A DNA stretch of 64,000 nucleotides. Source: OMG group bacterium (GTDB taxonomy: Bacteria > Pseudomonadota > Gammaproteobacteria > Pseudomonadales > Azotimanducaceae). The first letter of the stretch is position 1. Every line of letters begins with the position of its first letter. The stretch lies in assembly GCA_012267385.1 (NCBI GenBank), contig JAAXGW010000026.1, positions 62,001-126,000 on the forward strand, written 5' to 3'. Under the pieces are notes generated by a model. That model saw only the letters and a program-made list of their open reading frames with translations. It had not been told where the DNA came from and did not search any database. The translations under genes were made by a program, and so were the position numbers. Below are positions 36,897 through 45,513 of the stretch, piece after piece.

Positions 36897-38171
36897 TTGA
36901 AGGAATTACTTGCATTGAGAATCGGATTAAGTACTTTGGTATTGCTTGGCTCAATCACTCTTCTGGGTGACTCGCATCTGGATTCTATGCCTACGTTGGG
37001 CTCGACTCCTGTAGAGGATGAGTTGCTCCTCGAACCTAGTGAATTGCGCGGTCGCATTGAAGCGGGCGAAGCAGAGGAGGTATTGACGCTCGCCACGGAG
37101 GTCATTGCAGAAATCGAAGCGAACCGTACGAGGTATGACGAAGCGTTGGTTAAACCACTCATTGTGTTCGGGGACGCGAGCCGCGAGTTAGGGGAATACA
37201 TCGACGCGATTAATGCGTACGAACGTGCCCGACAAATCTCGAGATTATCAAACGGTCTACATTCCATTGAGCAAGTCGAAGCAGTTCACAGAGAGGCTGA
37301 AACCTACTTGGAACTCGGACACATCGGGGATGCGAACGACAGCTATGAGTACATCTTCTCAATCTACAACCAGCAATTCGAGCCATTTTCGGTGGACTTG
37401 TTGCCAACAATTTTCATGCTCGCTGATTGGTACGTGTTGATTTACAACGTCTTTGCAGCTCGCGGTTTGTACGAGTATGCGACCGAAATAGTGGATCACC
37501 ACTTAGAACGGACTAGTCCCGAGAACATTCGAGCGCTACAAGGACTTGCTGATACCTATCGATTGGAACGTTTTCGACCCTTGAGCGCGCTGGGTCAAAT
37601 CCAAGCGCGCATACCTGTCTTGTATTGGGCCGATGAAACCCCGTTTCGTTATCATGCGAAAGTCAACGACTTTGAAACCGGGGAGGAAGCCTTAGTCGAG
37701 CTCGTGAAAATCGAAATCGAACGCCCCGATAGCACACCAGAGTCGATTGCTCGAGCAAAACTACAGCTCGCTGATTGGTTTACACTGTTTGAAAAGAACG
37801 AGAAAGCGGTGGTTATTTATCAAGACATACTGGCAACGTTTGAGAACGCCGAATCAGAGTTTTTGACATATGAATTCGGGGACGCGGTACCGCTATTTTT
37901 TCCGTTGTCGACAAGCCCTGATCCCCAACCCCTACGTCTTGAGTCTCCTCCTATCACTGCAGAAGTAGGATTTACGGTTGATGTCGACGAAACCGGTCGT
38001 GTTATTCAAGTACAATTAGACTCTGCGCAACCGCAAAGTGTGCTCGTCAAGGAATTCGAGGAGTCTTTGAAGAACGCGATCTACCGTCCGAGGTTTGAAG
38101 ACGGTGAACCTAAACCGCGTGGGAATGTCAAGGTGCACCACACCTACATCTTCTTTCCTAAAACAGATTAG
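36897..38171 (+). CDS. Exported TPR protein with C-terminal TonB-C-like domain
   Basis: A 424-residue protein with a hydrophobic N-terminus (LLALRIGLSTLVLLGSITLLG, signal peptide or anchor), a helical TPR-like middle (AINAYERARQISRLSNG, EAETYLELGHIGDANDSYEYIF, DIVDHHLERTSPENIRALQGLADTY) and a C-terminal domain (about 340-424) with EVGFTVDVDETGRVIQVQL and YRPRFEDGEPKPRGNV, the TonB-C pattern. The start is TTG 36897. It leads the motor-like cluster, 121 bp upstream of the next gene. TonB-C domains also occur at 1-3245, and an ExbB-type protein is encoded 7 kb on, so interaction with it is conceivable. Confidence 0.65.
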   Translation: MKELLALRIGLSTLVLLGSITLLGDSHLDSMPTLGSTPVEDELLLEPSELRGRIEAGEAEEVLTLATEVIAEIEANRTRYDEALVKPLIVFGDASRELGEYIDAINAYERARQISRLSNGLHSIEQVEAVHREAETYLELGHIGDANDSYEYIFSIYNQQFEPFSVDLLPTIFMLADWYVLIYNVFAARGLYEYATEIVDHHLERTSPENIRALQGLADTYRLERFRPLSALGQIQARIPVLYWADETPFRYHAKVNDFETGEEALVELVKIEIERPDSTPESIARAKLQLADWFTLFEKNEKAVVIYQDILATFENAESEFLTYEFGDAVPLFFPLSTSPDPQPLRLESPPITAEVGFTVDVDETGRVIQVQLDSAQPQSVLVKEFEESLKNAIYRPRFEDGEPKPRGNVKVHHTYIFFPKTD

Positions 38172-38229
38172 GGCGCACACGAAGCGAGATTGGACGTAAA
38201 AAATAAAATATATACAGTACGCATAACAT

Positions 38230-38259
38230 GGAACTTTGTGGAACAAGTTACTGTCTATT
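38230..38259 (+). promoter_or_regulatory. Sigma-E-type promoter candidate for the motor-like cluster
   Basis: GGAACTT (38230-38236) matches the sigma-E -35 exactly. Seventeen bases on, TCTAT (38254-38258; GTCTAT from 38253) resembles the TCTGA/TCTAA -10. A transcript would start near 38264, before the GGAGG ribosome site and ATG 38293. The longer frame that would start at 38236 overlaps this element. Confidence 0.5.
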
Positions 38260-38292
38260 ATGAAGTACCACCAAGTGCGAGGAGGTCAGAAC

Positions 38293-39465
38293 ATGGACAA
38301 ACAAGTTGACGCGCTAATGGAGTTTGGTAGTCTAAATTTCATGAGTTCTGTTTTTCGCCGATTTTTGGGATTCGTGATCGGGGCTAAGGTTATCGTGTTA
38401 GCTATCGCTATTTTTGGGCTTGGTGGATGCATGTCGAGTATGCCTTCCACGTTTCCGGATGTTCAGCTTCCATCTCCACAGTCCTCTACTGGTATGCCAA
38501 GTCCGTCTTCTTCCTCGGGGGGACCACCGACGGGCAGCCCGATGCCGCAACCAAATAGTGGTTCGCAATCCTCGATTCCTTCACCATCAATGCCAGCCCC
38601 AAGTTCTGGGAACCCCTCACTGCCGAGACCACCGTCCCCGATTCCGTCTCCAGATTCCTCGAACGGTAACCCATCAATGCCGTCATTGCCGTCCCCCGAG
38701 AGTCAGGGAAGCCCCAACTCCGGAGAGTCTAATGATGGGACGAACGCACCCGAATCGAGTTCGGGGAACGAAGGACAACAAGATGGTCAAGATGGTACCA
38801 TGGGGGATAACATGGAATTACCCCCTGGAGATGTTCAATTTCCCGGGGGCGACCCCAATGGACAATCAGCAGACGGCGACCAAGCGAACAATGATGGTGG
38901 CATGATGATTCCGGAAGACGAAGACACCGGTGACGGCACCATGATCCCAGAAGACGAAGACAATGGTGGAGGTGGTTGGGAAACCAGTAACCAATTGGAG
39001 CCACAAGCTGGCGATTCGGAAGAAAGTGGTAATGGCGACGCTGAGGAAGACGAGAGTACAACTGTCAGCAGTTCGGGCGAAGATGCAATGCAAGAAGTGC
39101 TCGGGGATCTTGACGGCGAGATTATGAACGAACGCAATGCTGCGAACACTCGCGCTAATGATGAAGTCGCAGAAGCAGGTTCTTTTGAAATTGAGACTGA
39201 AGAAACGGAGTCGGGAGCTCAGGACGGAGAAACTGAGGGCGGAGACACTGTGACGGACGACGACCAACAAGCCGGGGTTGGAGCAGGGGAGCAAGACGAG
39301 CCATTACTTCCAGAAACTCAGCAAGGTGTTGCCGATACGCCTGATGCGACAGATAAGAATGTGATAGCACGCCAGTTAAAGGAGGCAGCTTTAGCCGAAG
39401 AAGACCCAGAGTTGAAAGAGAAGCTTTGGGAAGAGTATGAAGACTATGTGGATGGTCTGAAATGA
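38293..39465 (+). CDS. Low-complexity lipoprotein, Pro/Ser then acidic
   Basis: A 390-residue predicted lipoprotein: a hydrophobic segment ends in the lipobox IFGLGGC (about residue 46), after which a Pro/Ser/Gly-rich stretch of about 120 residues (PSPQSSTGMPSPSSSS and similar) passes into a very acidic Asp/Glu/Gly-rich part. A heptad MIPEDED is repeated twice (nt 38900-38970). ATG 38293 has GGAGG seven bases upstream. The only ordered part is the last 40 residues (KNVIARQLKEAALAEEDPELKEKLWEEYEDYVDGLK, a charged helix). It looks like an envelope-spanning spacer. It overlaps the next gene by 4 nt. Confidence 0.6.
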   Translation: MDKQVDALMEFGSLNFMSSVFRRFLGFVIGAKVIVLAIAIFGLGGCMSSMPSTFPDVQLPSPQSSTGMPSPSSSSGGPPTGSPMPQPNSGSQSSIPSPSMPAPSSGNPSLPRPPSPIPSPDSSNGNPSMPSLPSPESQGSPNSGESNDGTNAPESSSGNEGQQDGQDGTMGDNMELPPGDVQFPGGDPNGQSADGDQANNDGGMMIPEDEDTGDGTMIPEDEDNGGGGWETSNQLEPQAGDSEESGNGDAEEDESTTVSSSGEDAMQEVLGDLDGEIMNERNAANTRANDEVAEAGSFEIETEETESGAQDGETEGGDTVTDDDQQAGVGAGEQDEPLLPETQQGVADTPDATDKNVIARQLKEAALAEEDPELKEKLWEEYEDYVDGLK

Positions 39466-40709
39466 AATCACTACGTATTGCCCTTCTCGCACTCGCTGTG
39501 CTGAGCATGGTTGGGTGTTCGACAACCATCGTGCGTCGAGTTGACTTGACGCCACCGAAGCAATCTAGTCGCCCGATCCCAGAAGATCAATTGTTAGACG
39601 TCGGTGTCGTAGTATTTGATTCCAACATTCCGGAGCTGTACGACGACATTATTGAAGCAAACATTACTCCCGAAATCCGACGAGCTGAGGCAAATTGGAT
39701 CGTTAATTACACCAAAGAGTATCTCCAAGCAACCGGTAATTGGGGTGCTGTACGTGCGATTCCCGAACCTAGTTTAGCAGTCGATCTTCTTATTACCGGA
39801 GCCATTCTACATTCCGATGGCGAGAGTCAGGTATTGCAGATCAAAGCTACAGACTCTCGTGGAGTCGTTTGGTTTGATGATATTTTTGAAGCGCGCGCGA
39901 GTAAATATTCTTACGAGGCGGGCGTACCTCGTAATATTGATCCTTTTCAGACCAACTATCGAGAACTGTCTGACAAGTTGCTTGAGTACCAAGAGTCCTT
40001 AACCCCGGAAGAAGTACTTGAGATTCGAAGTACCACTTTAGTGCGCTACGGCAAAGATGTAGTTCCAGAGGCGTTTGGCGACTACGTCCTTCAAGAGACG
40101 AATGGACGCTACAGATTGAATAGGTTACCAACTCCGGATGATCCTACTATGTCTAACGTTCGGCAATTACTTGAACGGGAACTAGTCATTATTGACACAT
40201 TGGACGAGAGCTTTGATAGGTTCGCTACGAACATGGACGAGCCTTACTGGATCTGGCGCGAACAGTCTTATCCGTTGGCGATTGCATTTCGTGAGGAGCG
40301 ACAGCGTTCCAAAACTCGAATAGCTTCAGGAATTGTTCTCGCGGTCGTCGGTGCATTTTTTCAACGACAAACGGGTGGGTTGAATGAGATTGGTGGTTAC
40401 ACTGCTGTAATTGGCGGCGGGACGGAAATACTTGGAGGTGTTCGAAACCGCAATGATGCAAAACTTGATCAAGAACGTCTACACGAAATAGGGATCAGCG
40501 CGTCACAACAAATAAGCCCCATGACTATTGAGCTAGAAAATGCGACTATTACTTTACAAGGTACTTTTGAAGAGCAATACGAAAAAGCCGTTAAGTACAT
40601 TCGTGAGACTTACCAGAGAGAGCTAGGAAACATCCCAGACCCCGATAGTTCTATGGATGAATCAACTGGAGAAGAAACCACTGACGAATTCATCCAGGAC
40701 ACCGAATGA
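39462..40709 (+). CDS. Lipoprotein, CsgG-like core possible
   Basis: A 415-residue lipoprotein with signal peptide and lipobox LSMVGC (C19). The body starts with LLDVGVVVFDSNIPELYDDI, then AEANWIVNYTKEYLQATGNWGAVRAI and LLITGAILHSDGE, an alternating pattern like the anticodon-binding-like fold of CsgG/LpoB lipoproteins, but I cannot confirm a family. A hydrophobic stretch (TRIASGIVLAVVGAFFQ, about 287-303) and a Glu-rich tail follow. ATGA-coupled to the previous gene; overlaps the next by 53 nt in another frame. Function unknown. Confidence 0.6.
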   Translation: MKSLRIALLALAVLSMVGCSTTIVRRVDLTPPKQSSRPIPEDQLLDVGVVVFDSNIPELYDDIIEANITPEIRRAEANWIVNYTKEYLQATGNWGAVRAIPEPSLAVDLLITGAILHSDGESQVLQIKATDSRGVVWFDDIFEARASKYSYEAGVPRNIDPFQTNYRELSDKLLEYQESLTPEEVLEIRSTTLVRYGKDVVPEAFGDYVLQETNGRYRLNRLPTPDDPTMSNVRQLLERELVIIDTLDESFDRFATNMDEPYWIWREQSYPLAIAFREERQRSKTRIASGIVLAVVGAFFQRQTGGLNEIGGYTAVIGGGTEILGGVRNRNDAKLDQERLHEIGISASQQISPMTIELENATITLQGTFEEQYEKAVKYIRETYQRELGNIPDPDSSMDESTGEETTDEFIQDTE

Positions 40710-42207
40710 CGAACACCAACCGGTGGTTCTGCAACCGGTTCAACCCAAACTAGCGGGTAGTACACCTACTAAGCGCTTTCGCTTTATAAAACCAAACCGC
40801 AGCCAGCTTAATATGCTTGCTGTGCTGACTCTGCTCGGCGTCGCTATAGCCTTTTGGTTTTTAGCACCACGAGATTGGATTACTCCAAACAACGATGGCT
40901 CGACCGGGAACATTGGAAGTGTTCGAGACCGGAATAATCAAACTTCTAGCGAACCGACAACACCCTTCAAAGATGCGCAACTAGAACGCGCACGCGAAGC
41001 CGCCCAGAACATCATCGATGAGTTTGTCCAGTATCAAGACATCATAGAGAGAAATCAATTTGGGACTGCGGACCACATAGAGAAGTACGGAACTATCAAA
41101 GAGCGCGCGAACAGAGGCGATTCACTGATGACAGAACGACGCTTTGATGAAGCTCAAAGTGAATACGAACTAGCATTAGAAGAAATAGAACAACTACTTG
41201 ACGACATGAACTCTGAGTTTGACCATTGGGTTGAACAAGGTACAGAAGCCCTGCAGGATCGAGACTTCGAATCTTCATTGGACGCGTGGTCGCGCGCTCA
41301 GTCGATTAAACCGCTGGATCAAGATGTGCAAGCTCAATTAGTTCGGGTGCAACTATTACCAAAGGTTAACGAACTCATCCGCGAAAGTGATCGAGCGAAG
41401 ATAAAGGAAGACTGGGTTCAAGCTCTTGAATATTTGAACGAAGTTACTCAACTCGATCCGTTAACACTTGGGATAGCAGATCGACGCGAAGAAATATTAG
41501 AACGTATTACGTCGCAAGATCTCAATGATGCGCTTACTGCTGGTCATGAACAACTAGCAGGAAACAACTTCGACTCTGCGGAACAAATATTCGAAGAGAT
41601 TCTCGTCGATTATCCCGAAAATACAGCGGCCCAAACCGGTTTGCAACAAGTTCGACGAGAGCGACTAGCCGAGAAAATAGAAGGCTTAAGAGTTGCGGGA
41701 ATAGAGAAAGAAAACGAGCTAGACCTGCGCGGCGCGCTGAAAATTTATGATGAAGCTTTAGCTCTTGACAACTCGTTGCGATTTGCGACTGAGGGTCGAG
41801 ATAGAGTGTTTGAAATAATCTCTGTTGTGAACGACATGAACGACACAATGCAGGATCCACACGCCCTGTCTGCTGACGAAGCTTACAACGAAGCGAAAGA
41901 AACCTTAGAAACGGCGCAAAATCATCGCGGTCATAGTGAAGAATATGACAAGTTGTTGCAAGACTTTGCTGACTTAGTGAGCTATGCGGGGACACAACTA
42001 CCAGTAGTATTGGTCTCCGACGGGTTGACCGATGTGACTCTTACGACCAGCCATCGTATTGGGTCTTTTCAGAAACATGAGTTGACGTTACGACCGGGAA
42101 GATACATTCTTCATGGGAGCCGGGACGGGTGGGTCGATATACGAGAAACTTTTATCGTAGAACAAGACATGGAACCTGTGTCGATTGTTTGCGAGGAACA
42201 AATTTAA
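40657..42207 (+). CDS. Membrane-anchored TPR protein with C-terminal PEGA-like domain
   Basis: A 516-residue protein with a Pro-rich N-terminus, one membrane segment (about 53-70, MLAVLTLLGVAIAFWFLAP) and a long helical region with TPR-like repeats, including LMTERRFDEAQSEYELALEEIEQLLDDM and AGNNFDSAEQIFEEILVDYPENTAAQTGLQ (split). The last 70 residues (VTLTTSHRIGSFQKHELTLRPGRYILHGSRDGW) resemble a PEGA domain as in the next gene. The start ATG 40657 overlaps the previous gene by 53 nt; GTG 40723 is an alternative. The bulk is likely periplasmic. Confidence 0.6.
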   Translation: MNQLEKKPLTNSSRTPNDEHQPVVLQPVQPKLAGSTPTKRFRFIKPNRSQLNMLAVLTLLGVAIAFWFLAPRDWITPNNDGSTGNIGSVRDRNNQTSSEPTTPFKDAQLERAREAAQNIIDEFVQYQDIIERNQFGTADHIEKYGTIKERANRGDSLMTERRFDEAQSEYELALEEIEQLLDDMNSEFDHWVEQGTEALQDRDFESSLDAWSRAQSIKPLDQDVQAQLVRVQLLPKVNELIRESDRAKIKEDWVQALEYLNEVTQLDPLTLGIADRREEILERITSQDLNDALTAGHEQLAGNNFDSAEQIFEEILVDYPENTAAQTGLQQVRRERLAEKIEGLRVAGIEKENELDLRGALKIYDEALALDNSLRFATEGRDRVFEIISVVNDMNDTMQDPHALSADEAYNEAKETLETAQNHRGHSEEYDKLLQDFADLVSYAGTQLPVVLVSDGLTDVTLTTSHRIGSFQKHELTLRPGRYILHGSRDGWVDIRETFIVEQDMEPVSIVCEEQI

Positions 42208-42220
42208 CGGCGTTGAGAAG

Positions 42221-44287
42221 ATGACTGACGGTGATGCCCAGAATACAGTAATACAAGCTGACGTCTTTGAACCTACGCGAGCCCGCCCTCCACGACGCGC
42301 TCGAATCATTTCTTGGGTTCAAGTAATCGCGGCGATTCTTACGCTCTTTGTGGTTTTTGCGCTATGGTTTGTGCTAACGGCGAAGTCGGTAAAGCTTGAA
42401 CCCAACGTTGTGGATGCAGAAATCGAAATCCTCGACGGACTACGGTTGAAAACAGGGGAGCGTTACTTACTTCGGCCGGGTGAGTACCGCATAAGCGGTC
42501 AAGCAACCGGTTATCACGACGTGGATGAAGTCATTAAAGTTGGTCGAGAAAACCAACAAACCATCCCTATAACTTTTGAGCGTTTGCCGGGTGTTGTACG
42601 CATCACTTCGACGCCAGTCAATGCAACGGTTTCGCTGAACGGAGTACAACTAGGACAGGCACCGATGTCGCACGATGTCCCCGCGGGCGAAGCAACGTTT
42701 TTGTTATCCGCACCCAGATATCAGAGTGGCACTATCTCTCTCGAAGTCGAAGGTATGGCTCGCGTGCAGAGCCGGCACCTTGACTTAGCACCTGATTGGG
42801 GCGACATCACTATCCCAACAGAGCCAGATGGGGCGACCGTCCTTGTCGATGGTCTAGATTCTGGTTTCACTACACCTGGTCCCGTAGAAATATTGGCTGG
42901 TGAGCACGAAATATCAGTCAAACTTCGAGGTTATTCACCGTGGATAGATCTAATTTTCGTGGAAGCTGGAGAAACGCGAACATTAGACCCGGTTCAGTTA
43001 CAACCAGTGCAAGGAAATATTTCGATTGTTTCATCGCCACCCTCTGCGAGTGTCACGATTAATGGTGAATTTAAAGGTACGACTCCACTTCCTGATGTCG
43101 AGGTGGAACCAAATGAAGACCTGGAAGTCGAAGTATTACTTGCTGGCTATCACGTTGACACACGAACAATCTCCTTGAACCCGGGACAAGAAACTAGTCT
43201 GACGATCAAATTAGAAGAAGAGACTGGCGAAGTCGAACTGATTACCGATCCTGAAGACATCGAGTTTTTTATCGACGGTAAGCGCGTCGAGTTACCAGAA
43301 GATCGAAAGATTACTCTACATGCCATCAATCATCATTTCGAAGTTAAAAAGGAAGGTTATGCTGGTTGGGCAGGTGATGTTTCAGTGCAACCAGGACAAG
43401 TTCAAGTAAAGAAAATTCGACTACTTACTGAAGCAGAAGCCGAAATCGCATATTTGGAGCAGAACAGTACCACCGTTGACGGACAGGAACTCGTGCTCCT
43501 ACAGCCCACTCCGATCCGCATGGGGGCTTCGAGATCGCAACCTGGAAGACGTGCAAATGAACCGTTTCGTACTACCAATCTCAATCGAATGTATTATCTG
43601 GGTAAGTATGAAGTAACCAATGAAGATTTTCGCAAATTTATTCCAGTACATGATTCTGAAGACTACCAAGGACACAATTTAAACAAAGACCTACAACCCG
43701 TAGTTAATGTATCTTGGAATGAAGCTGCACTGTACTGTAATTACTTATCTGAGAAACAGGGATTAGAACCGTTTTACGAAGTGAAAGGTGCTAAGGTCGT
43801 CGGCTTCAAACCGAATTCCATTGGTTATCGGTTACCTTCTGAGGCAGAATGGAGTTGGGCAGCGCGGTATGTCGAGGATCAAGCCGAATTGTTGCACTTC
43901 CCCTGGGGGAAAGATTTTCCGCCTCCTGAACATCGCGTCGGCAACTTTGCTGATGCTGCCGCACAGCACGTAGTGGGCCGGATCATCTTCGAATACAACG
44001 ACAATTACACGGTGTCTGCGGAAGTAGGTTCATTTCGACCAAACTCTAATGGTATTCACGACCTTGGGGGCAATGTTGCGGAATGGGTTCATGATTTTTA
44101 TGACATTCCGGCCGCGGACAGTGCCATCGACAACTTAGGACCAATCCAAGGACAATATCGAGTGATGCGAGGGTCAAGTTACAAACACAGTACGATTACG
44201 GACTTACGATTATCTTTTCGAGACTACGGGACCGACGGTCGCGAAGATGTGGGCTTTCGGATCGCACGGTACGCGAAGAAGGAATAG
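42221..44287 (+). CDS. Membrane-anchored PEGA-repeat protein with FGE-sulfatase-like domain
   Basis: A 688-residue protein: short cytoplasmic N-terminus, one helix (about 35-55, VQVIAAILTLFVVFALWFVL), four or five PEGA-type repeats (GYHDVDEVIKV, STPVNATVSLNGVQLG, TEPDGATVLVDGLDSG, SSPPSASVTINGEFKG, DPEDIEFFIDGKRV) and a C-terminal FGE-sulfatase/SUMF1 domain (about 425-688) with YYLGKYEVTNEDFRKF, VVNVSWNEAALYCNYLS, YRLPSEAEWSWAAR and GNVAEWVHDF. The active-site cysteine pair of formylglycine-generating enzymes is not visible (RVMRGSSYK, then no WRCA), so it is probably a binding module. ATG 42221 chosen. Confidence 0.75.
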   Translation: MTDGDAQNTVIQADVFEPTRARPPRRARIISWVQVIAAILTLFVVFALWFVLTAKSVKLEPNVVDAEIEILDGLRLKTGERYLLRPGEYRISGQATGYHDVDEVIKVGRENQQTIPITFERLPGVVRITSTPVNATVSLNGVQLGQAPMSHDVPAGEATFLLSAPRYQSGTISLEVEGMARVQSRHLDLAPDWGDITIPTEPDGATVLVDGLDSGFTTPGPVEILAGEHEISVKLRGYSPWIDLIFVEAGETRTLDPVQLQPVQGNISIVSSPPSASVTINGEFKGTTPLPDVEVEPNEDLEVEVLLAGYHVDTRTISLNPGQETSLTIKLEEETGEVELITDPEDIEFFIDGKRVELPEDRKITLHAINHHFEVKKEGYAGWAGDVSVQPGQVQVKKIRLLTEAEAEIAYLEQNSTTVDGQELVLLQPTPIRMGASRSQPGRRANEPFRTTNLNRMYYLGKYEVTNEDFRKFIPVHDSEDYQGHNLNKDLQPVVNVSWNEAALYCNYLSEKQGLEPFYEVKGAKVVGFKPNSIGYRLPSEAEWSWAARYVEDQAELLHFPWGKDFPPPEHRVGNFADAAAQHVVGRIIFEYNDNYTVSAEVGSFRPNSNGIHDLGGNVAEWVHDFYDIPAADSAIDNLGPIQGQYRVMRGSSYKHSTITDLRLSFRDYGTDGREDVGFRIARYAKKE

Positions 44288-44330
44288 GGTGGAAGCTATA
44301 GGGTTTAAACCCACCAACACACCTATTTCA

Positions 44331-44693
44331 ATGCTTCGGATAGTATTGGTCTTCGCCGTTCTAACGTTTAGCTATCTCGTTTTCGGACAGGAAGACTCTG
44401 TCGAAGAGTCTGAGACAACTGAACTTGATGAAAGCACCTCAGAAGAAACTGCCGAAGAATCCGCTGCTGAGGAATCCGAATACGACGAAGACGATTCCGA
44501 AGAGAGCACGTCGCAGATTACTGACGAGGACTCGAGTACTACCCAAGACAGCAGTGCCGAAGCAGATGCGTCTAACGAAGATACCGCCAACAACGAAGAA
44601 ACGGATGAGTCGGAGGACTCCGACTTTGAAGATTTCGTTCCCACGGAAAATCTATCAGAAGACATAGAGATTCCTTTTCCTGTGGACATTTAA
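44331..44693 (+). CDS. Small exported acidic Ser/Glu/Asp-rich protein
   Basis: A 120-residue protein with a signal peptide (MLRIVLVFAVLTFSYLVFGQ) and a mature part composed almost wholly of E, D, S and T, ending FENLSEDIEIPFPVDI-like residues. I recognise no family; it looks intrinsically disordered. ATG 44331 is chosen to start at the signal peptide; a longer frame reaches 44247. It sits between the PEGA/FGE gene and the ExbB-like gene, 15 bp from the latter. Confidence 0.55.
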   Translation: MLRIVLVFAVLTFSYLVFGQEDSVEESETTELDESTSEETAEESAAEESEYDEDDSEESTSQITDEDSSTTQDSSAEADASNEDTANNEETDESEDSDFEDFVPTENLSEDIEIPFPVDI

Positions 44694-44708
44694 CACTAAG
44701 GACCTAGT

Positions 44709-45512
44709 TTGACTAAACGCTTTACTACAAACTTCTTTACGCAACTGTTAGCACTAGTTGTAGCTGTATTGTTCGTACATACGATGTACGAAACGTTGAT
44801 TCGTCCTAAAGCTAACGCAATTCTTGAAGAGCGTAATGAAGCCATTGAGAATAACGTTGAGGGATACGAGGTTAAGCGGTCAGTGTATGTTACGCTCAAA
44901 GACTACGAACAGGAAATTTGTTTCATCCTCATGTTCTGGGCGTTTGCGATCATGATTACTAAGGGTCTAAGTGCTCGGGCGCAACATCGTCTCACGAAGC
45001 AGGAATTGGTGAAGATCGTCGAGGGGACCAGCGTACTACCTGAAGATGCTCGCGTGTACATGCGATCAATTCAGTCACTCCCGGAAAGAGCTCAAGAGTC
45101 GTTATTGCCTCGAGCAGCTATGACGGCGCTACAAAGATTTGAATCTACGCAAGAAATTCAACATGCATCCGAAGCTGTGCGGACGGTATGCGAAGGCGAG
45201 GCAGACAGATTAGACAGCGAACTCGCCATGATTCGTTACATTTCTTGGGCCATTCCGTCCATTGGGTTCATCGGAACCGTACGTGGTATCGGCGGCGCGC
45301 TCGGCCTCGCACATGAAGTGTTCCAACAGGGAACGATTGCTGGGGTAACTGAAAACTTGGGCATTGCTTTCAATTCAACACTTGTCGCCCTGGTGATCAG
45401 CATTGTGATTATGTTTTTCGTGCATCAACTACAACGATACCAAGAAGAGATGGTTATCGACATAGAGGCATGGTGCGACGACAACTTACTTCGACATCTA
45501 CAGGTACGCTAA
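44709..45512 (+). CDS. MotA/TolQ/ExbB-family proton-channel protein
   Basis: A 267-residue inner-membrane protein with four helices (about residues 11-30, 69-85, 175-200 and 215-240). The conserved core is clear: YISWAIPSIGFIGTVRGIGGALGLA and, in the last helix, NLGIAFNSTLVALVISIVIMFF with a Thr where ExbB/TolQ have their functional Thr. The start is TTG 44709. Proteins of this family form a pentameric stator around two ExbD/MotB-type subunits and convert ion flow to motion. The next three genes and its two membrane-anchored vWA partners suggest a dedicated motor. Confidence 0.88.
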   Translation: MTKRFTTNFFTQLLALVVAVLFVHTMYETLIRPKANAILEERNEAIENNVEGYEVKRSVYVTLKDYEQEICFILMFWAFAIMITKGLSARAQHRLTKQELVKIVEGTSVLPEDARVYMRSIQSLPERAQESLLPRAAMTALQRFESTQEIQHASEAVRTVCEGEADRLDSELAMIRYISWAIPSIGFIGTVRGIGGALGLAHEVFQQGTIAGVTENLGIAFNSTLVALVISIVIMFFVHQLQRYQEEMVIDIEAWCDDNLLRHLQVR

Positions 45513-45513
45513 C

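Noticed and set aside
38414-39529. Several long overlapping frames on both strands
   Set aside because: They are shadows created by the biased codon content of the low-complexity lipoprotein gene.
44372-44689. Minus-strand Ser-rich frame
   Set aside because: Reverse reading of an acidic low-complexity gene.
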